Assembly (NCBI GenBank): GCA_023101885.1
Contig: JALPQD010000089.1
Location: 4,139,087 to 4,203,086, forward strand
Direction of reading: 5' to 3'
Origin: Typhlomys cinereus
Taxonomy: Eukaryota > Chordata > Mammalia > Rodentia > Platacanthomyidae
Length of the DNA stretch: 64,000 nucleotides
Shown here piece after piece: positions 23,783 through 36,437 of this stretch. A program made the translations under genes and the position numbers. Positions within the stretch are counted from its first letter, which is position 1. Each line of letters starts with the position of its first letter. The notes beneath the pieces were generated by a model. That model worked only from the letters and a program-made list of their open reading frames with translations. It was not told where the DNA came from and did no database searches.

Positions 23783-24257
23783 GAAATTGGAATGTAAAGG
23801 AAGAGAAATAATCTGGAAATTTTAAAGACTCTGTATGTTATGTAGTGTCCTTTCTCATTCCATTTGCTTATATTTGGTCACAAAGGAGGATAGGAAATAT
23901 AGATGTACTGTGATTCAAAAGCAAATCAGATAGAGTTTTACATCTCTGCAGTGGTCCTTTTTGTTCTATGGAGCAATTGGTGCCATTGGTATAGTTTTAC
24001 TTAATTCCAGACCTCATATTTCTCCTATTTCCTAGAGAGTGAGTTAGTAATACATTCTATTTATGACCATTAGAATAGTTCATCAGGAAATGAGCAATTA
24101 AAATTTTTGAATCTTTCAGTTCTGAGTTTAGTTCTGAGATACATACACACACACACACACACAGAAACTTTGTGTTATATGCAATTTTGTGACATGTAAT
24201 TCACAGTAATCTGGGCATTGGGAATAATATTGTAAGTTTAATGGTTTTCATGTGTTT
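23783..24257. other. Unique spacer with a short (AC)n
   Basis: (AC)n occurs at about 24141-24164. Nothing else is recognised. Confidence 0.5.
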
Positions 24258-24481
24258 AAAAACTCTTGTTGCAGGGCTGGAGAGGTGGCTCAAGGGTTAA
24301 GCCTCTGCCTTGCAGGTGGATGGTCCTGAGTTCAGATCCTAGACCCCATGTATAGACGCCGGGCAGAAGCGGGGGCGGCCTGCGTTTCTGGTCCTGGTAG
24401 GGCAGAGCCTGTGAATCCTGGGGCAGAGTAAACAAGGAGGAGTTGGAGGTATCCAGGGTGGTTCCCGAATTTATCCGTGGT

Positions 24482-24524
<43 letters not shown>

Positions 24525-24576
24525 GAACACACACATACATGCACAATTGAATAAATAATACAAAAACTCTTGTTGC
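24258..24576 (+). mobile_element. Young tRNA-headed SINE, copy S4
   Basis: The full-length element (24273-24561) is flanked by a perfect 15-bp duplication AAAAACTCTTGTTGC at 24258-24272 and 24562-24576. Head, GC-rich body, (CA)n and CAATTGAATAAATAATA terminus are all present. Confidence 0.95.
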
Positions 24577-26919
24577 CTTCATTTTAGAGCATTTTAAGAT
24601 TTATAACAAAATTGGATGGAAAGTTTAAAAAATTTCCACATAAATCCTGAACTTGTATACTAAACTTCTTCCCAAGTGAAATATTTGTTGCATAAGTGTG
24701 CAATGACAATTTCATCTTCCCTGAAATCCACAGGATACATTAATGTTATCACTTGATATCGCATAGTCTATGGATTTTAAGAAATATATAATACTGCACA
24801 CAAATCTACTATCAAAACATCATATTGCATACTGAATGACATTACAGCTGCACTCAGTTGATTTTCTTTTGAGTAATGAGGGCCATAAAGACAGGGCCAT
24901 AAAGACGGCCATGAGTAGTGTGCCTTTGTTATCATCTACTTAATACATTAAAAATTGCGTTCCTTTCTAGAGGACTTGGTTTAAGCAAACTTATCCAACG
25001 AAAAATCCTATGAAAATTATGGTACCTTTTCATGACATGCTTTTCTTGTTTTAGTCAGGCAAGAACAATACAGCACTTTTAAATTGGGACTTTATCAAGA
25101 CATTGAAAACAAGGAGTCCTCAGGAAGATAGAACGGTATATTCTCTACAGAGTTTCAGCTTCAAGGGACAAGTCATTAAATGAATGACTAACAATGCAAC
25201 GTTAAAGACTGAGATTCTTACAATAGACTAAATCTGAGACTTTCATTTCATACTGTTGGAACCTATATGTACAGTAGCAATACTTAAGACAAAAAAGTAC
25301 TTCTGTCTTCTGAGACTGAAGTCATCAGCATTGGGCAAGCATTTCACATGATTATATAGATAGATTTTTAAACTGGATAGTATTAAATTTGTTCTATAAC
25401 TGTATTAATGCATTTGGCATATTGAGAAATCTACCTGACAGCATAAAAACACGCTTTGAGACACATAGTACTCAAGTTACGTCCATTCAGCCCTAGGGTT
25501 TTTTTTTTTTTCATCCCCAAATGACCTATAAATGTCTGAGGTGTCATCTCATGATAGATAAGTTTATTTTCTCCATTTTTGCATCAGTGACTTAGAGCTT
25601 AAGGAAAATCCTTAAGGTAACTTTCAAGGTGAATGATTCAGTGTTGATTAGAGTCTATGTTTTTAGGTTCCCAAAGTAAGAATATTTGATACAGACTTGC
25701 TTTATAGATCCATAAGGTACAAAAAGTTATAAATTTCCTTCACATAACTTGAGACTGGAACCAAAAGTCTTTATTTCAGTTACTTTAAGTAACATCGTAT
25801 TTTTGTATATTATTCAAAAATATTCACCTCAGGTTGTTCTGCAAGATTACTAATAAGAAAATGTGTTTTGCATGTTAAGAAAAAAATATTTCCAGATTTT
25901 TTACCTTTATAGATTATTTTGCAATAGTTATAGACTGGAGTCCAGAAATTTGCATTTTTTAACTAGCAGGTGCTTGTAAAATAAGCACTCTATATGAAAT
26001 TTGGTAATTGATGTATTATAATTCATCAATTCATTTACATAATGTCCACACACTTGAATTTCTTGACAGGTCAACCCATGTTAAATGTGCTGAACAATCA
26101 TCATGGGAAATGAAATTGATTATAAAGTTAATTTACATTCATGATAATGCAGTGTTTAAGAAATCTTTCCTTTTTCAAAGGTGATTCTTAGCCTACAGTC
26201 TCACATGAGGGATTGCTAGATCAGAATTATTGCTCTTGAGAATTTAGACCTTTCTATTCTTTGTTACTAAGCAGCTTATATCAAATTATTCTAGGTTTAT
26301 CCTATTCCTATTCTCTGTGTCCATTCAAACGGGTCCTTTATAAGCCTTTACCTAAAGCCTGTTTTTAACACAGAAAATAATAGGTTCATTAGACATTGAA
26401 ATAATCAATTCAAAATTAAGTTAGAGGTTCTTAAACATACCAGGTGACAAAAGTGTGCCTTTTTATCCTGACTAAAAGAAGAAGACATCATCTTTGGGAT
26501 AGCTTAACTTTAGAACTATGAACTGTGGGAAGAAGTACATGAGTTCCAATTGATTTCAAATTGGATATTATTTATAACACTATAAGGTGGGTAAGTATTG
26601 GGATGTCAAGAATACTACTCTTTGTTTCCTAATGCATTCGTTAATGAGAATCATGAAGTTAGGCACTTTGCTAGACAAAAAAAAAAACAACAACAACAAC
26701 AAAAAAAAACAAAAAACAAAAAACAGAATGACCCGTTTAAGAACAAAATCATTAATCAGATAATTGATGAACAACTTGTAAAGAGAACCCATCACTGTCA
26801 TCACATATGCCTCACTATACAATTCAGAAAACTCATATTTCATTAAATAACATGTAAGATCATGTCTAAAGAATATTTGGGGGAGGTTCTTCTTGTCCAC
26901 ATGAATAATATCAGTAAGC
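24577..26919. other. Unique AT-rich sequence with A-rich simple repeats
   Basis: A 15-bp tandem pair (GGCCATAAAGACAG-like) lies at 24889-24920, poly-T at 25499-25514, and A-rich/(CAA)n at 26679-26725. A possible MIR remnant is at 25560-25640. Confidence 0.45.
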
Positions 26920-28460
26920 TGAGAAAGTCTCTATGGAAATCATTGTGGAGGTTTCTCAGAAAGCTAACAATACAACTATTGTAAGATCTAGCTTGCAGTC
27001 CTCAGCAAATCCTATTTTGCAATCCACACTCTCTGATAGCAACATCTGTATGTTATACTCACTGCTGCCCTGTTCACAATAGTTACTAAGTGGCAGATTT
27101 CCATCAACTCATAATGGATAATGAATATATGATACACAATATGACCCTAAAAGTGTGAAATTTGCAGAACGATGGATGGAACAGGAAAATATTACATTGA
27201 ACAAGGATATCCAGGTCCAGAAAGACAAGCACCATATGTTATTTCTCATATAAAGTCTTAGACTCAAACTTTTATGTAACTGTTTAAGTTGGAGTGGATA
27301 TTAATAGAGACCAGGCAGCAAGAACGTAGCCATGAAAGGTGGTGGAGGGGGTAAGAGGTCTGTAAGTGGAGATGGTAAGACACTGTGAAAGTAGAACATG
27401 GACATTTGAGGAGAAGAAAGGGTTAAAGATATATGGGAGTAGAGAAATAGCAGAAAGGTAGGGTCTGGAGGAGTTTAATCAAAAATAAATATCTATTGGA
27501 AAACTATGTAAAAACATTTCTTTGTAAGTTAACAAAAGATGATATTTTAAAAGAAAAGTGGAGCTTAAACAGAAGTATTTTTCACTGGTAGTTAATGTTC
27601 ATAAAAGTCACACTTTTACAAACCAAAGTCCCAGTGGAAGGTGTGATATAACTCCCTGAGAATTGTTAGCCAGTGAGCCCCCAGAGGCTTTGACTCAATC
27701 TAGTGGCTCTGATCTTGGAAGTACAACTGGAATAGACAATAAAACCCTGATACTAAGAACACCACATACTCTGGTTAAAGAACACAGAAACTTAAGCTGC
27801 AACTTAGATGAAAGCTTCAGTGCTGAAAATTTCAGTGCAGGTTGTTAGGTGAGAAAAAGTCATCAATGACCACAGCTGGCTGTAGAACGTACATGTTATA
27901 ATACTGAGCTAACTGACAAGCAAGACTCATTGGTTTAATAGTGGCATGAATGTTTTGGTTGTAAAGAACCACCTTCTGATTGGATCTGAGACCTGCTTTA
28001 TGGAAGGGATTAAGAACCTGGTACTACAGAACTGGTTAAAAGGCTATAACTGATGAAGTTACAAGTCCTATGGAGGAATCTACCTCTGATAGTTGTCAAA
28101 TGGACATGCATTTAAACTTCCTTCTAAATATTTATATTCGTATATATAAAATTGTTCAGCTCTAGTCTAAATCAGAAAAGACTCTTTTGACAGTGGATAT
28201 CCATCAGAGTGAGGACTCCTAATGGGTTAAATATAGTAGAATGGGTTAAATATAATAGAATAAATGACTATTGAGTGTTCAGCTAAAAAAATGGTACATG
28301 AATGCCATCCCTAGTGAAACTCCAAGGAATATTGGGAAAAGAAGGTGGAAGCACTATGGAGGCCATGTAATTGGAAGAGTGTGGCAGACACTCTCTTCTG
28401 AAGGTGACATGGCCACTACAGGCATGAACATGGCACTTTGATTGCCTGACTTCATAGGAT
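26920..28460 (+). mobile_element. Old LINE-1 3' end: ORF2 tail and Lx-type 3' UTR
   Basis: 26920-27250 is a decayed ORF2 C-terminus: TCATTGTGGAGGTTTCTCAG, TGCCCTGTTCACAATAGTTA, GAACGATGGATGGAAC and CCAGAAAGACAAGCACCATA all fall in the LINE-1 order. The 3' UTR follows. TCTGATTGGATCTGAGACCT at 27976 matches the same block in the old LINE-1 at 46355, and GAAGGTGACATGGCCACTAC at 28400 matches a standard Lx 3' UTR landmark. There are many frameshifts. It ends near the polypurine tract. Confidence 0.75.
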
Positions 28461-28466
28461 CCACAG

Positions 28467-28565
28467 GAAAAGAGGAAAGAAAGAAAGAAGGAAAGATGGA
28501 AGGAAAGAAGGAAGGAAGGAAGGAAGGAAGAAAGGAAGGAAGAAAGGAAGGAAGGAAGGATGAAG
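28467..28565 (+). repeat. Polypurine GGAA/GAAA repeat
   Basis: About 95 bp of GAAAG and AAGG steps. On the minus strand it is a polypyrimidine tract whose open frames (Ser/Phe/Leu-rich) are composition artefacts. Confidence 0.95.
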
Positions 28566-29194
28566 GCAGCAGATAGACTACCTGGGAATAAGTCAACATG
28601 CAGAAGATAGAGGATAATGAAAATGATAGTGGGGGAATGTAACATTGCATTATATAGAAATATGATTACATATATACATATTCATGGGTGCATGAAGGAT
28701 GTGGCTTATCAATAAGGATTATCTAATGGATGTATTCAGAAGAGATACTCATATTCATTTTCTTGTTCATCCAGGGCATTTGAGGATTATTCATATTCTT
28801 CAGACACTACATCTGCCTAATAAGGTCCATAAGCCATCATTTTATCTCCTTTATTGTTAAATGTAAAATCTGTGACTGATTCAATATTTTCTAACACATG
28901 AAAGAAGGTTCAATACTGTCATTCCATAACTTTCCATGGTGTATCTGATAAAAATGGCACAGATATACTTGCCTATTTAGTTCCCTACTTCTGGTTATAT
29001 AGTTCTGGTTACATCATTAGTCGTGAGTCTATATCACCACCTGTGATCATAATCAGTGCCACCTATGAATACTGGCTGTTATTGACTTCAAGAAGTGCCA
29101 CTAAGCCTCTTTGATGTTTTTTAAAAATATAAATGATAAATTTTAGCCCATATTATGTTGTTCTCATTATTGTTCAAACCTAGGAAAGTCTTTC
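28566..29194. other. Unique sequence
   Basis: Nothing recognised between the old LINE-1 tail and LINE-1 copy B. Confidence 0.45.
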
Positions 29195-29210
29195 AGCTGT
29201 GGCTACTTTT

Positions 29211-30258
29211 TTTTTTAATATACTTTTTATTATTATGTCAGCTCATACAAACTTAATAGGTACACCAGTTCCCTCCCTCCCTCCTCCTCCCCCCGAACCC
29301 CCTGCTTCCCCTCCCCTCACCCATCCCTCCCCATCCCCCAGTGCCTCCCGCCCCAATTCCCATTGAGTCCTTTCTTGTGCATGCCTGACTTTCCTCTGGG
29401 CCCTCCTCTCCAATGACGTACAAGGAACCAGTGGCATTTCCCTGAACCCTTTCCCGTGTTCCGCTTAAGCATAGGAACACTACTGTGGCTGCCAATCCCT
29501 TGCCTCCAAAAATCTTGGTGACTTTAGCAGATGCTAGACTTTGTGAGGTCAATAGTGTGTTGGACATTGTGCAGGGCATGCAAAGTCCAATTATGATTGC
29601 TTCGACCCTAACTTGTGTGGAGTATCTTGCAAATCATTGCTCCTCCCATCCTTTTGCTCTTACAATCTTACCGCCCCCTCTTCCGCAAATGTCCCTGAGC
29701 TTCAGGATGGGGAGAGATTAGTCTGGCCTAGTTCTAGGTGGTTGATATAGAGTCGCTGAAGTTCTGGATTGTGGTTTGTTGATTTTCTCTAGCAGTTTTG
29801 CTGCTCCTGCAATACCATTCACTCCATCCTGCTGGGCACTGTATGTCACCCCCTGGCCAGAGACAAAAAGCTGTTAAACTGGAGTCTTATTATAACAGCA
29901 CATTCAAGGGTAGGTGTAATAAACGTAGGAAACATCAGTGAGGCAGGGATCAATCACCCATTTGCAAAATGGTTACTTTTTATCTGCCAGACTATATGCC
30001 CTCCCCTTCTGGTGAGATCATACCCCCTTAATTGTAAATGATCAGGAACGAACTTCTGTGAACTTAACCAGGTGTCACATTACTTACTTGCAGTCCTTGA
30101 TGGAGGCCTATTTTCTCTACTGTAACATGATCACTTCTCTCCTTGTTTCTGGTGTGGCCCTCCAACCCCATCCCTCCTGTTCATAATCCTTGCAATTACT
30201 GTAGGTAATACATAGATATACCTATGAGTGTCTCAAGGTGGGCTGGGTGGGTTTGGTA
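29211..30258 (-). other. LINE-1 copy B 3' UTR
   Basis: About 1.05 kb between the ORF2 stop and poly-A, unusually long compared with the few-hundred-bp 3' UTRs I know for mouse LINE-1. It ends in a G-rich tract (29262-29345, C-rich on plus) and AT-rich tail. The antisense strand keeps a 78-codon open frame (29485-29721, +) also seen in copies A, C and D. Confidence 0.85.
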
Positions 30259-33200
30259 CTAGGAGCCACCTATTAGGGAGTACATATGGCGCTTAATTTT
30301 CTGGGTTTGGGATACTTCACTTAATATAATTGTTTCTAATGACATCCATTTCCTGGCAAATTCCAGTAATTCATCATTTTTGATGGCTGAGTAGTACTCG
30401 ATTGTATAAATGTACCACAGTTTCCTTATCCACTCGTCAACTGTTGGACATTTGGGTTGATTCCATGACTTTGCTATTGTAAACAGTGCTGCTATGAACA
30501 TGGTCATGCTTGTGCTATCGAGGTGAACCTCTGCTGCATGGGGGGTTATTCCCAAAAGTGGAATAGCAGGGTCATACGGCATTTCAATCTTTAATTTCTT
30601 TAAGAATCTCCAGATGGCTCACCAGAGTGGCTGTATGAGCCTGCATTCCCACCAGCAATGTAGGAGAGTTCCCCTCTCTCCACATCCTCTCCAGCACTTG
30701 TTGTTGTTTGTATTGTGGATTTTTGCCATCCTGACCGAGGTGAGATGATATCTCAGAGAAGTTTTGATTTGCATTTCCCTGATGGCTAAAGAAGTGGAGA
30801 ATTTTAAAAGATATTTGTTAGACATTTTAATTTCATCCCTGGTAAAATTTCTTTTAAGTTCCAGGGCCCATTTTTTAATTGGGGCATGTTTTCCTTGGTG
30901 TTTAGTTTTCTAAGTTCTTTGTGCACTCTGGACAGTAGAGTTCTATCAGATATGTGGTTAGTGGGTTGCCTTTGAGCTCGTGTTACAATCTCTTATCTGA
31001 ACAGAGGTTCTTTAATTTCACAAGATCCCAACTGTTGAGAGTTGGTAGCAGTGACTGTGCCATTGGATGTCTGTTTAGGAAATGTTGGCCTAGCCCAATC
31101 AGCTCGAGTGAGTTCCCTATCCTTTCAACTATGGTTTTTATAGTCTCTGGCCTTATATCAAGGTCCTTGATCTATTTGGAATTAAGTCTTATACATGGTG
31201 ACAAGTACGGGTCCAGTTTTAATCTTCTGCATGTGGAGATCCAGTTTTGCCAGCACCATTTGTTGAAGATGCTGCTCTTTTTCCATTGGATCCTTTGGGC
31301 CCCTTTGTCAAAGACCAAATGGCTGTAATTTTGTGGGCTTATATCTGGGTCTTCAATCCTTATCCATTGATCTGTGTGTCTATTTTGGAGCCAGTACCAG
31401 GCTGTGTTTACAACTATGGATTTGTAGTATAGACTTAGGTTTGGTATGGTAATACCTCCAGCAGTGTTTTTGTTACTCAGGATTGTCTTTGCTATCCTGG
31501 GTCTTTTGTGCCTCCATATGAATTTTGAGATTGTTTGGTCAACTTCTTTGAAGAATTGCTTTGGGATTTTAATTGGTATAGCATTGAATTTGTATATTGC
31601 CTTTGGTAGGATGGTCATTTTTACGATGTTGATTCTACCAATCCAGGAACAAGGGAGATCTTTCCACCTTCTGGTGTCTTCTGCTATTTCTTTCTTTAGG
31701 GTTTTAAAGTATTCATTGTAAAGGTTTTTTACCTCCTTGGTTAGGTTTATACCAAGGTATTTCATTTTTTAGGGGCTATAGTAAATGGGATTGTTTCTCT
31801 CAAGGCTTTTTTCACTTCTTTCATTCTGGGCATATAGGAAGGCCTCTGATTTTTGCACATTTATTTTGTATCCTGCCACCCTGCTGAACTTCTCAATTAG
31901 TTCCAGGAGCTTCCTGGTGGAGTTTTTGGGATCCCTCAGGTATAAGATCATGTCATCTGCAAATAAGGGTAGCTTGACTTCTTCCTTGCCGATTTGAATC
32001 CCTCTTATGTCCCTTTCTTGTCTTATGGCTTCAGCTAAGACTTCAAGAACAATACTGAATAGAAGTGGTGAGAGAGGACAGCCTTGTCTAGTTCCTGATC
32101 GAAGTGGGAATGCTTCCAATTGTTCCCCATTGAGCGTAATCCTTCCTGTGGGCTTGTTGTATACAGCTTTTATTAGATTGATAAAGGTTCCTTCCATTCC
32201 TACTGTCTCTAGCGTTTTGATCATAAAAGGCTGTTGGATCTTGTCAAAAGCTTTTTCTGCATCTATCGAGAGTATCATGTGGTCTTGGACTTTGGACTGG
32301 TTTACATGATGAATTACATTTATTGATTTGCGTATGTTGAACCAACCTTGTGTGCTGGGGAAAAAGCCTACTTGGTCCCCATGAATGATCTTTTTGATAT
32401 GTTTTTGAATATGGTTTTCTAAGACTTTATTGAGAATCTTTGCGTCTGTGTTCATCAGAGAGATTGGCCTATAGTTTTCTTTTTTAAGTGAATCTTTATT
32501 AGGTTTTGGGATTATAACGATATTAGCTTCATAGAAATTATATTAGCTTCCTTCCTTTGCTATTTGATGGAACAGTTTAAGGAGTATTGGTGTTATTAAC
32601 TCCTTAAATGTCTGGTAGAACTCTGTGCTGAATCCATCTGGTCCTGGACATTTTTTGGTGGGAAGATTCGAGATTACTTCTGCAAGTTCCTCATATGTTA
32701 TAGAACTATTTAAATAATTCACAACTTCCTGATTCAATTTAGGTAAGTTGTGTTTACTTAGAAATTCATCCTTCTCTTTTATTTTTCAAACTTCACAGAG
32801 TATAAGTTTTTGAAATATGATGTTATAATTCTCTGGATTTCTTAGGTATCAGTAGTGATAACTCCATGATCATTTCTAATTTTGTTAATTTGGGTTTTCT
32901 CTCTCTTGCTTTTGGTTAATTTAGCTAGGGGTGTATCAATTTTTTCAAAGAACCAGCTTTTTGACTGGTTGATTTTTTCTATCATTTTCTTAATCTCGAT
33001 TTCAGATATTTCTCCCCTTATTTTGCTAATCTCTCTTCTACTACTTTTGGGATCAGATTGCTCTAGTTTCTCTAAAGCTTTAAGCTGCATTGTTAAGTTG
33101 TTTATTTCTGATGTTTCCATTTTTTTGATGTAGGCATTAAGAGCTATGAACTTACCTCTTAGAACAGCTTTCATTGTGTCCCAGAGATTTTGGTAAGTTG

Positions 33201-34043
33201 TATTTTCGTTATCATTCACTTTCAGGAAATCTTGAATTTCCTTTTAATTTCTTCCTGAATCCAGTTCTCATTCAGCATCATAGTGTTAAGTTTCCAGGAG
33301 TTAGTGTATTTTCTCTTGTTTGATGTGTTGTGGATGTCCAGCTTTAGGCCGTGATGGTCTGATAGGGCACAGGTTAGAATTTCTACTTTCTTGTATATGT
33401 GTAGATTCATTTTGTGGCCCAATATGTGATCTATTTTGGAGAAAGTTCCGTGTGCTGCTGAGAAAAATGTGTAATCTTTGGTGTGTGGGTGAAAAGTTCG
33501 ATAGAGATCTGTAAGGTCCATTTCTTTCAGGGTTTGATTAAGTTCCAAAGTGTCTCTGTTAAGCTTTTGACCTGTTGATCTATCCCATGTTGAGAGGGCG
33601 GTGTTGAAGTCCCCAAGAATTATTGTTTGGTTGTTGATTTCTTGCTTTAGACGCTGTAGGGTTTTCTTAATGAATATGGAGGGGCCCGTATTGGGTGCAT
33701 ATATAATCAGTATTGTGAAGTCTTCCTGGTGAATTGTACCTGTGATTAAAATGTAATATTCATCCGCGTCTCTTATAATTTTCTTTGGTTTGAAGTCCAC
33801 TTTGTCTGATATCATAATGGCTACCCCTGCCTGTTTTCTGGTTCCATTAGGTTGTAGAATTGTTGACCAGCCTTTTATTTTTAGGGCATGCCTATCTTTT
33901 GTGGTGAGATGGGTTTCCTGCAGGCAGCAGATTGATGGATTGTGATTTTTAATCCAAATTTGTAATCTGTGTCTCTTGATCGGTAAGTTAATTCCATTAA
34001 CATTTAGTGTTGTAATGAAGGAACTATTTTTAATTCCAGACAT
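30259..34043 (-). pseudogene. ORF2: LINE-1 ORF2 (endonuclease-reverse transcriptase), frameshifted (copy B)
   Basis: In living LINE-1s, ORF2p nicks the target DNA and reverse-transcribes its own RNA. Seen here: the endonuclease domain (34043-33222) with LNVNGI, QETHL, GDFNTALS, KIDHILG and SDHHGLKL, so its catalytic Asn, Glu, Asp and His are present; a linker (33219-32842); fingers/palm entry with PGPDGF (32737-32543); RT core (32455-31769) with [21 protein letters not shown] and the FADD catalytic motif (31952-31963); thumb and connection with KYLGINL (31765-31172); the Cys-rich C-terminus (30825-30619); and the end (30582-30259). Each change of frame marks a break; at least four breaks make it non-functional. 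The length (~1260 codons) is normal. Confidence 0.95.
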
Positions 34044-34129
34044 TTATTATGTTTAGTAGTTTTTATAAGTATATTGCTTCGCTTTTAATGATGTTATACT
34101 TCCCTTCTGTTCTCCCAAATATGCCTGTT

Positions 34130-34345
34130 TTTTTCTTCAAGCTTGAGTATTATTTCTAGCATTTTTTGAAGGCCTGGTTTGGTGGACATGTATCCCTTCA
34201 AGTTGTCTTTGTGCTGGAAGATTTTTCTTTCTCCTTCGATCATGACTGATAGTTTTGCCTTTGATCATGGCAGGGTAAATCAGCCTGGGTTGACATTTTT
34301 GCTCATTCAATACTTGAAGTATGTCTCTCCAAGCTCTTCTTGCTT
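34130..34345 (-). pseudogene. ORF1: LINE-1 ORF1 C-terminal part (copy B), separated by copy C
   Basis: Reading on the minus strand from 34345 gives VKARRAWRDILQVLNEQ and then QPRLIYPA, the conserved end of the ORF1 RNA-binding region and C-terminal domain. A later frameshift turns the tail into unrelated residues. It was continuous with 35858 before copy C inserted: the 14-bp duplication GCTTTTACTGTTTT lies exactly in this codon stretch on both sides. Confidence 0.85.
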
Positions 34346-35867
34346 TTACTGTTTTTTTTTTTTTTGTCTTTTTTTTTTTATTAAAAATTTAATTATACAT
34401 TTTAAAATTTTTTACCAGTTCCCTCCCTCCCCCCTCCCCTTCCCCCAGTGTCTCCCCCCCAATTCCCAGAGAGTCCTTTATTGTGTGCGCCTAACTCTCC
34501 ACTGGGTCCTCCTCTCCGATGACATATAAGGACCCAGTGGCATTTCCATAAGCCCTTTCTCTTGTTCCCCTTAAGCATAAGATTACTACTATGGCTGTCA
34601 ATCCCTTGCCTCCAGGGGTCTCGGTGCCCTTAACAGATGCTAGACTTTATGAGGGCAACAGTGCGCTGGACATTGCACAGGGCATGCAAAGTTCCATTAT
34701 GATTGCTTTGGCCCCAACTATTGTTGAGAATCTTGCAAATCGTTGCTCCTCCCATCCTTTTGCTCTTACAATCTTACCGCCCCCTCTTCCGCAAATGTCC
34801 CTGAGCTCCAGGATGGGGAGAGATTAGGCTGTCCTAGTTTTATGTGATTGATATAGAGTCTCTGAAGTTCTGGATTGTGGTTTGTTGATTTTCTTTTGCA
34901 GTTTTGCTGCTCCTGCAATTCCCTTCACTCCATTCTGCTGGGCACTGTATGTCACCCCCTGGCCAGAGACAAAAAGCTGTTAAACTGGAGTCTTGTTGTA
35001 ATAGCACATTCAAGGGTAGATGTAATAAGAGTAGGAAACCTCACTGAGGGCGGGGTCCATTACCCATTTGCAAAATGATTACTTTTTATCTGCTAGACTA
35101 TATGCCCTCCCCTTCTGGTGAGATCAGGAAAGAACGTCTGTGAACTTAACCAGGTTTCTCATTACTTACTTGCAGACCTTGATGGAGGCCTATTTTCTCT
35201 GCTGTAACATGGTCTCCTCTCTCCTTGTTTCTGGTGTGGCCCTCCTAACCCATCTCTCTTGTTCATAATCCTTGCAATTACTGTGTTACATAGGTTTACT
35301 TTTGAGTGTCCCAATGTGGGCTGGGCGAGTTTGGTACTAGGAGCCACCTATTAGGGAGTACATACGGCACTTAATTTTCTGGGTTTGGGATACTTCACTT
35401 AATATAATTCTTTCTAATGACATCCATTTCCCAGCAAATTCCAGTAATTCATCATTTTTGATGGCTGAGTAGTACTCCATTGTATAGATGTACCACAGTT
35501 TCCTTATCCACTCATCAACTGTTGGACATTTAGGTTGATTCCATGACTTTGCTATTGTAAACAGTGCTGCTATGAACATGGTCGAGCTTGTGCTATCGAG
35601 GCGAACCTCTGCTGCTTGGGGGGTTATTCCCAAAAGTGGGATAGCAGGGTCATATGGCATTTCAATCTTTAATTTCTTCAAGAATCTCCAGACGGCTCGC
35701 CAGAGTGGCTGTATGAGCCTGCATTCCCACCAACAATGTAGGAGAGTTCCCCTCTCCCCACATCCTCTCCAGCATTTGTCGTTGTTTGTACTGTGGATTT
35801 TTGCCATCCTGACCGGGGTGAAATGATATCTCAGGGAAGTTTTACTTATAAAAGCTTTTACTGTTTT
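34342..35867 (-). mobile_element. Young LINE-1 copy C, 5'-truncated, nested in ORF1 of copy B
   Basis: The insertion covers about 34356-35853 between perfect 14-bp duplications GCTTTTACTGTTTT at 34342-34355 and 35854-35867. It is in the same orientation as its host, with poly-A at the low-coordinate side. Its 5' end lies in the ORF2 Cys-rich region, and about 10 extra bases (TTTTATAAGT on the minus strand) sit at the 5' junction as filler. It carries ORF2 C-terminus, the full 3' UTR and a tail diverged from that of copies A and D. Confidence 0.95.
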
Positions 35868-36437
35868 GACTGAGAAGTCATTGGTTATTTTAATAGGTTT
35901 ACCTTTAAAAGTGACTTGTTTTTTCTCCCTTGAAGCTCTCAGCACCAGTTCTTTATCTTGAATGTGGAGTGTTTTAACTATTATTTGCCGTGGCGAGCTT
36001 CTGTTTTGGTCATATCTGTTTGGGGTATGGAATGCCTCTTGTATATGGATGGGCCTCTCTTTTTTTAGATGAGGAAAGTTTTCCTTGATGATTGTTTGCA
36101 AAATTTCCTCAGGGGTGGTATTTTGAGATTCTTGCACTGGTATTCCATGAATACGCATGTTAGGCTTCTTCAGGGTGTCCCATATCTCCTGGATATTTCT
36201 CTCAAGTATCTTTTTGGCTGTAACAACCACTTCCATTGAGCTGGTTAATACTCCCACTTTATCTTCAAGGTCTGAAATTCTGTTTTCTGCTTCGTTAGTT
36301 CTGTTGATAAGATTCTCTGTTGAGTTCTGGGTTGAAGATAACTTGTCTTTTAGTTCAGTTTTAAACTCTGCTTGAGTCTGTTTTAACTGCTCTATGCCAG
36401 TTTTTGTTTCTTGCACTGTTTTTCTCAACTCCTCCAA
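35337..36437 (-). pseudogene. Chimeric open frame: ORF1 coiled coil/RRM fused to ORF2 Cys-rich tail
   Basis: 366 codons are open across the nested junction. Residues ~1-85 are coiled coil, ~90-195 are RRM-like (RIHGIP, REKKQ), and ~200-366 are the ORF2 C-terminus, including CWRGCG...HCWWEC (the C-x3-C-x7-H-x4-C-type motif), YDPAIPLLG, the FIAALFTIAK region and a terminal SLIGG. The first part is from host copy B and the second from copy C. The ORF1 start (36678) is in another frame, so translation would need an internal start at 36437. I see no promoter of its own. It is probably an accidental fusion. Confidence 0.75.

Noticed and set aside
28283..28650. Ser/Phe/Leu-rich minus-strand proteins
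   Set aside because: Produced by the polypurine repeat at 28467-28565.
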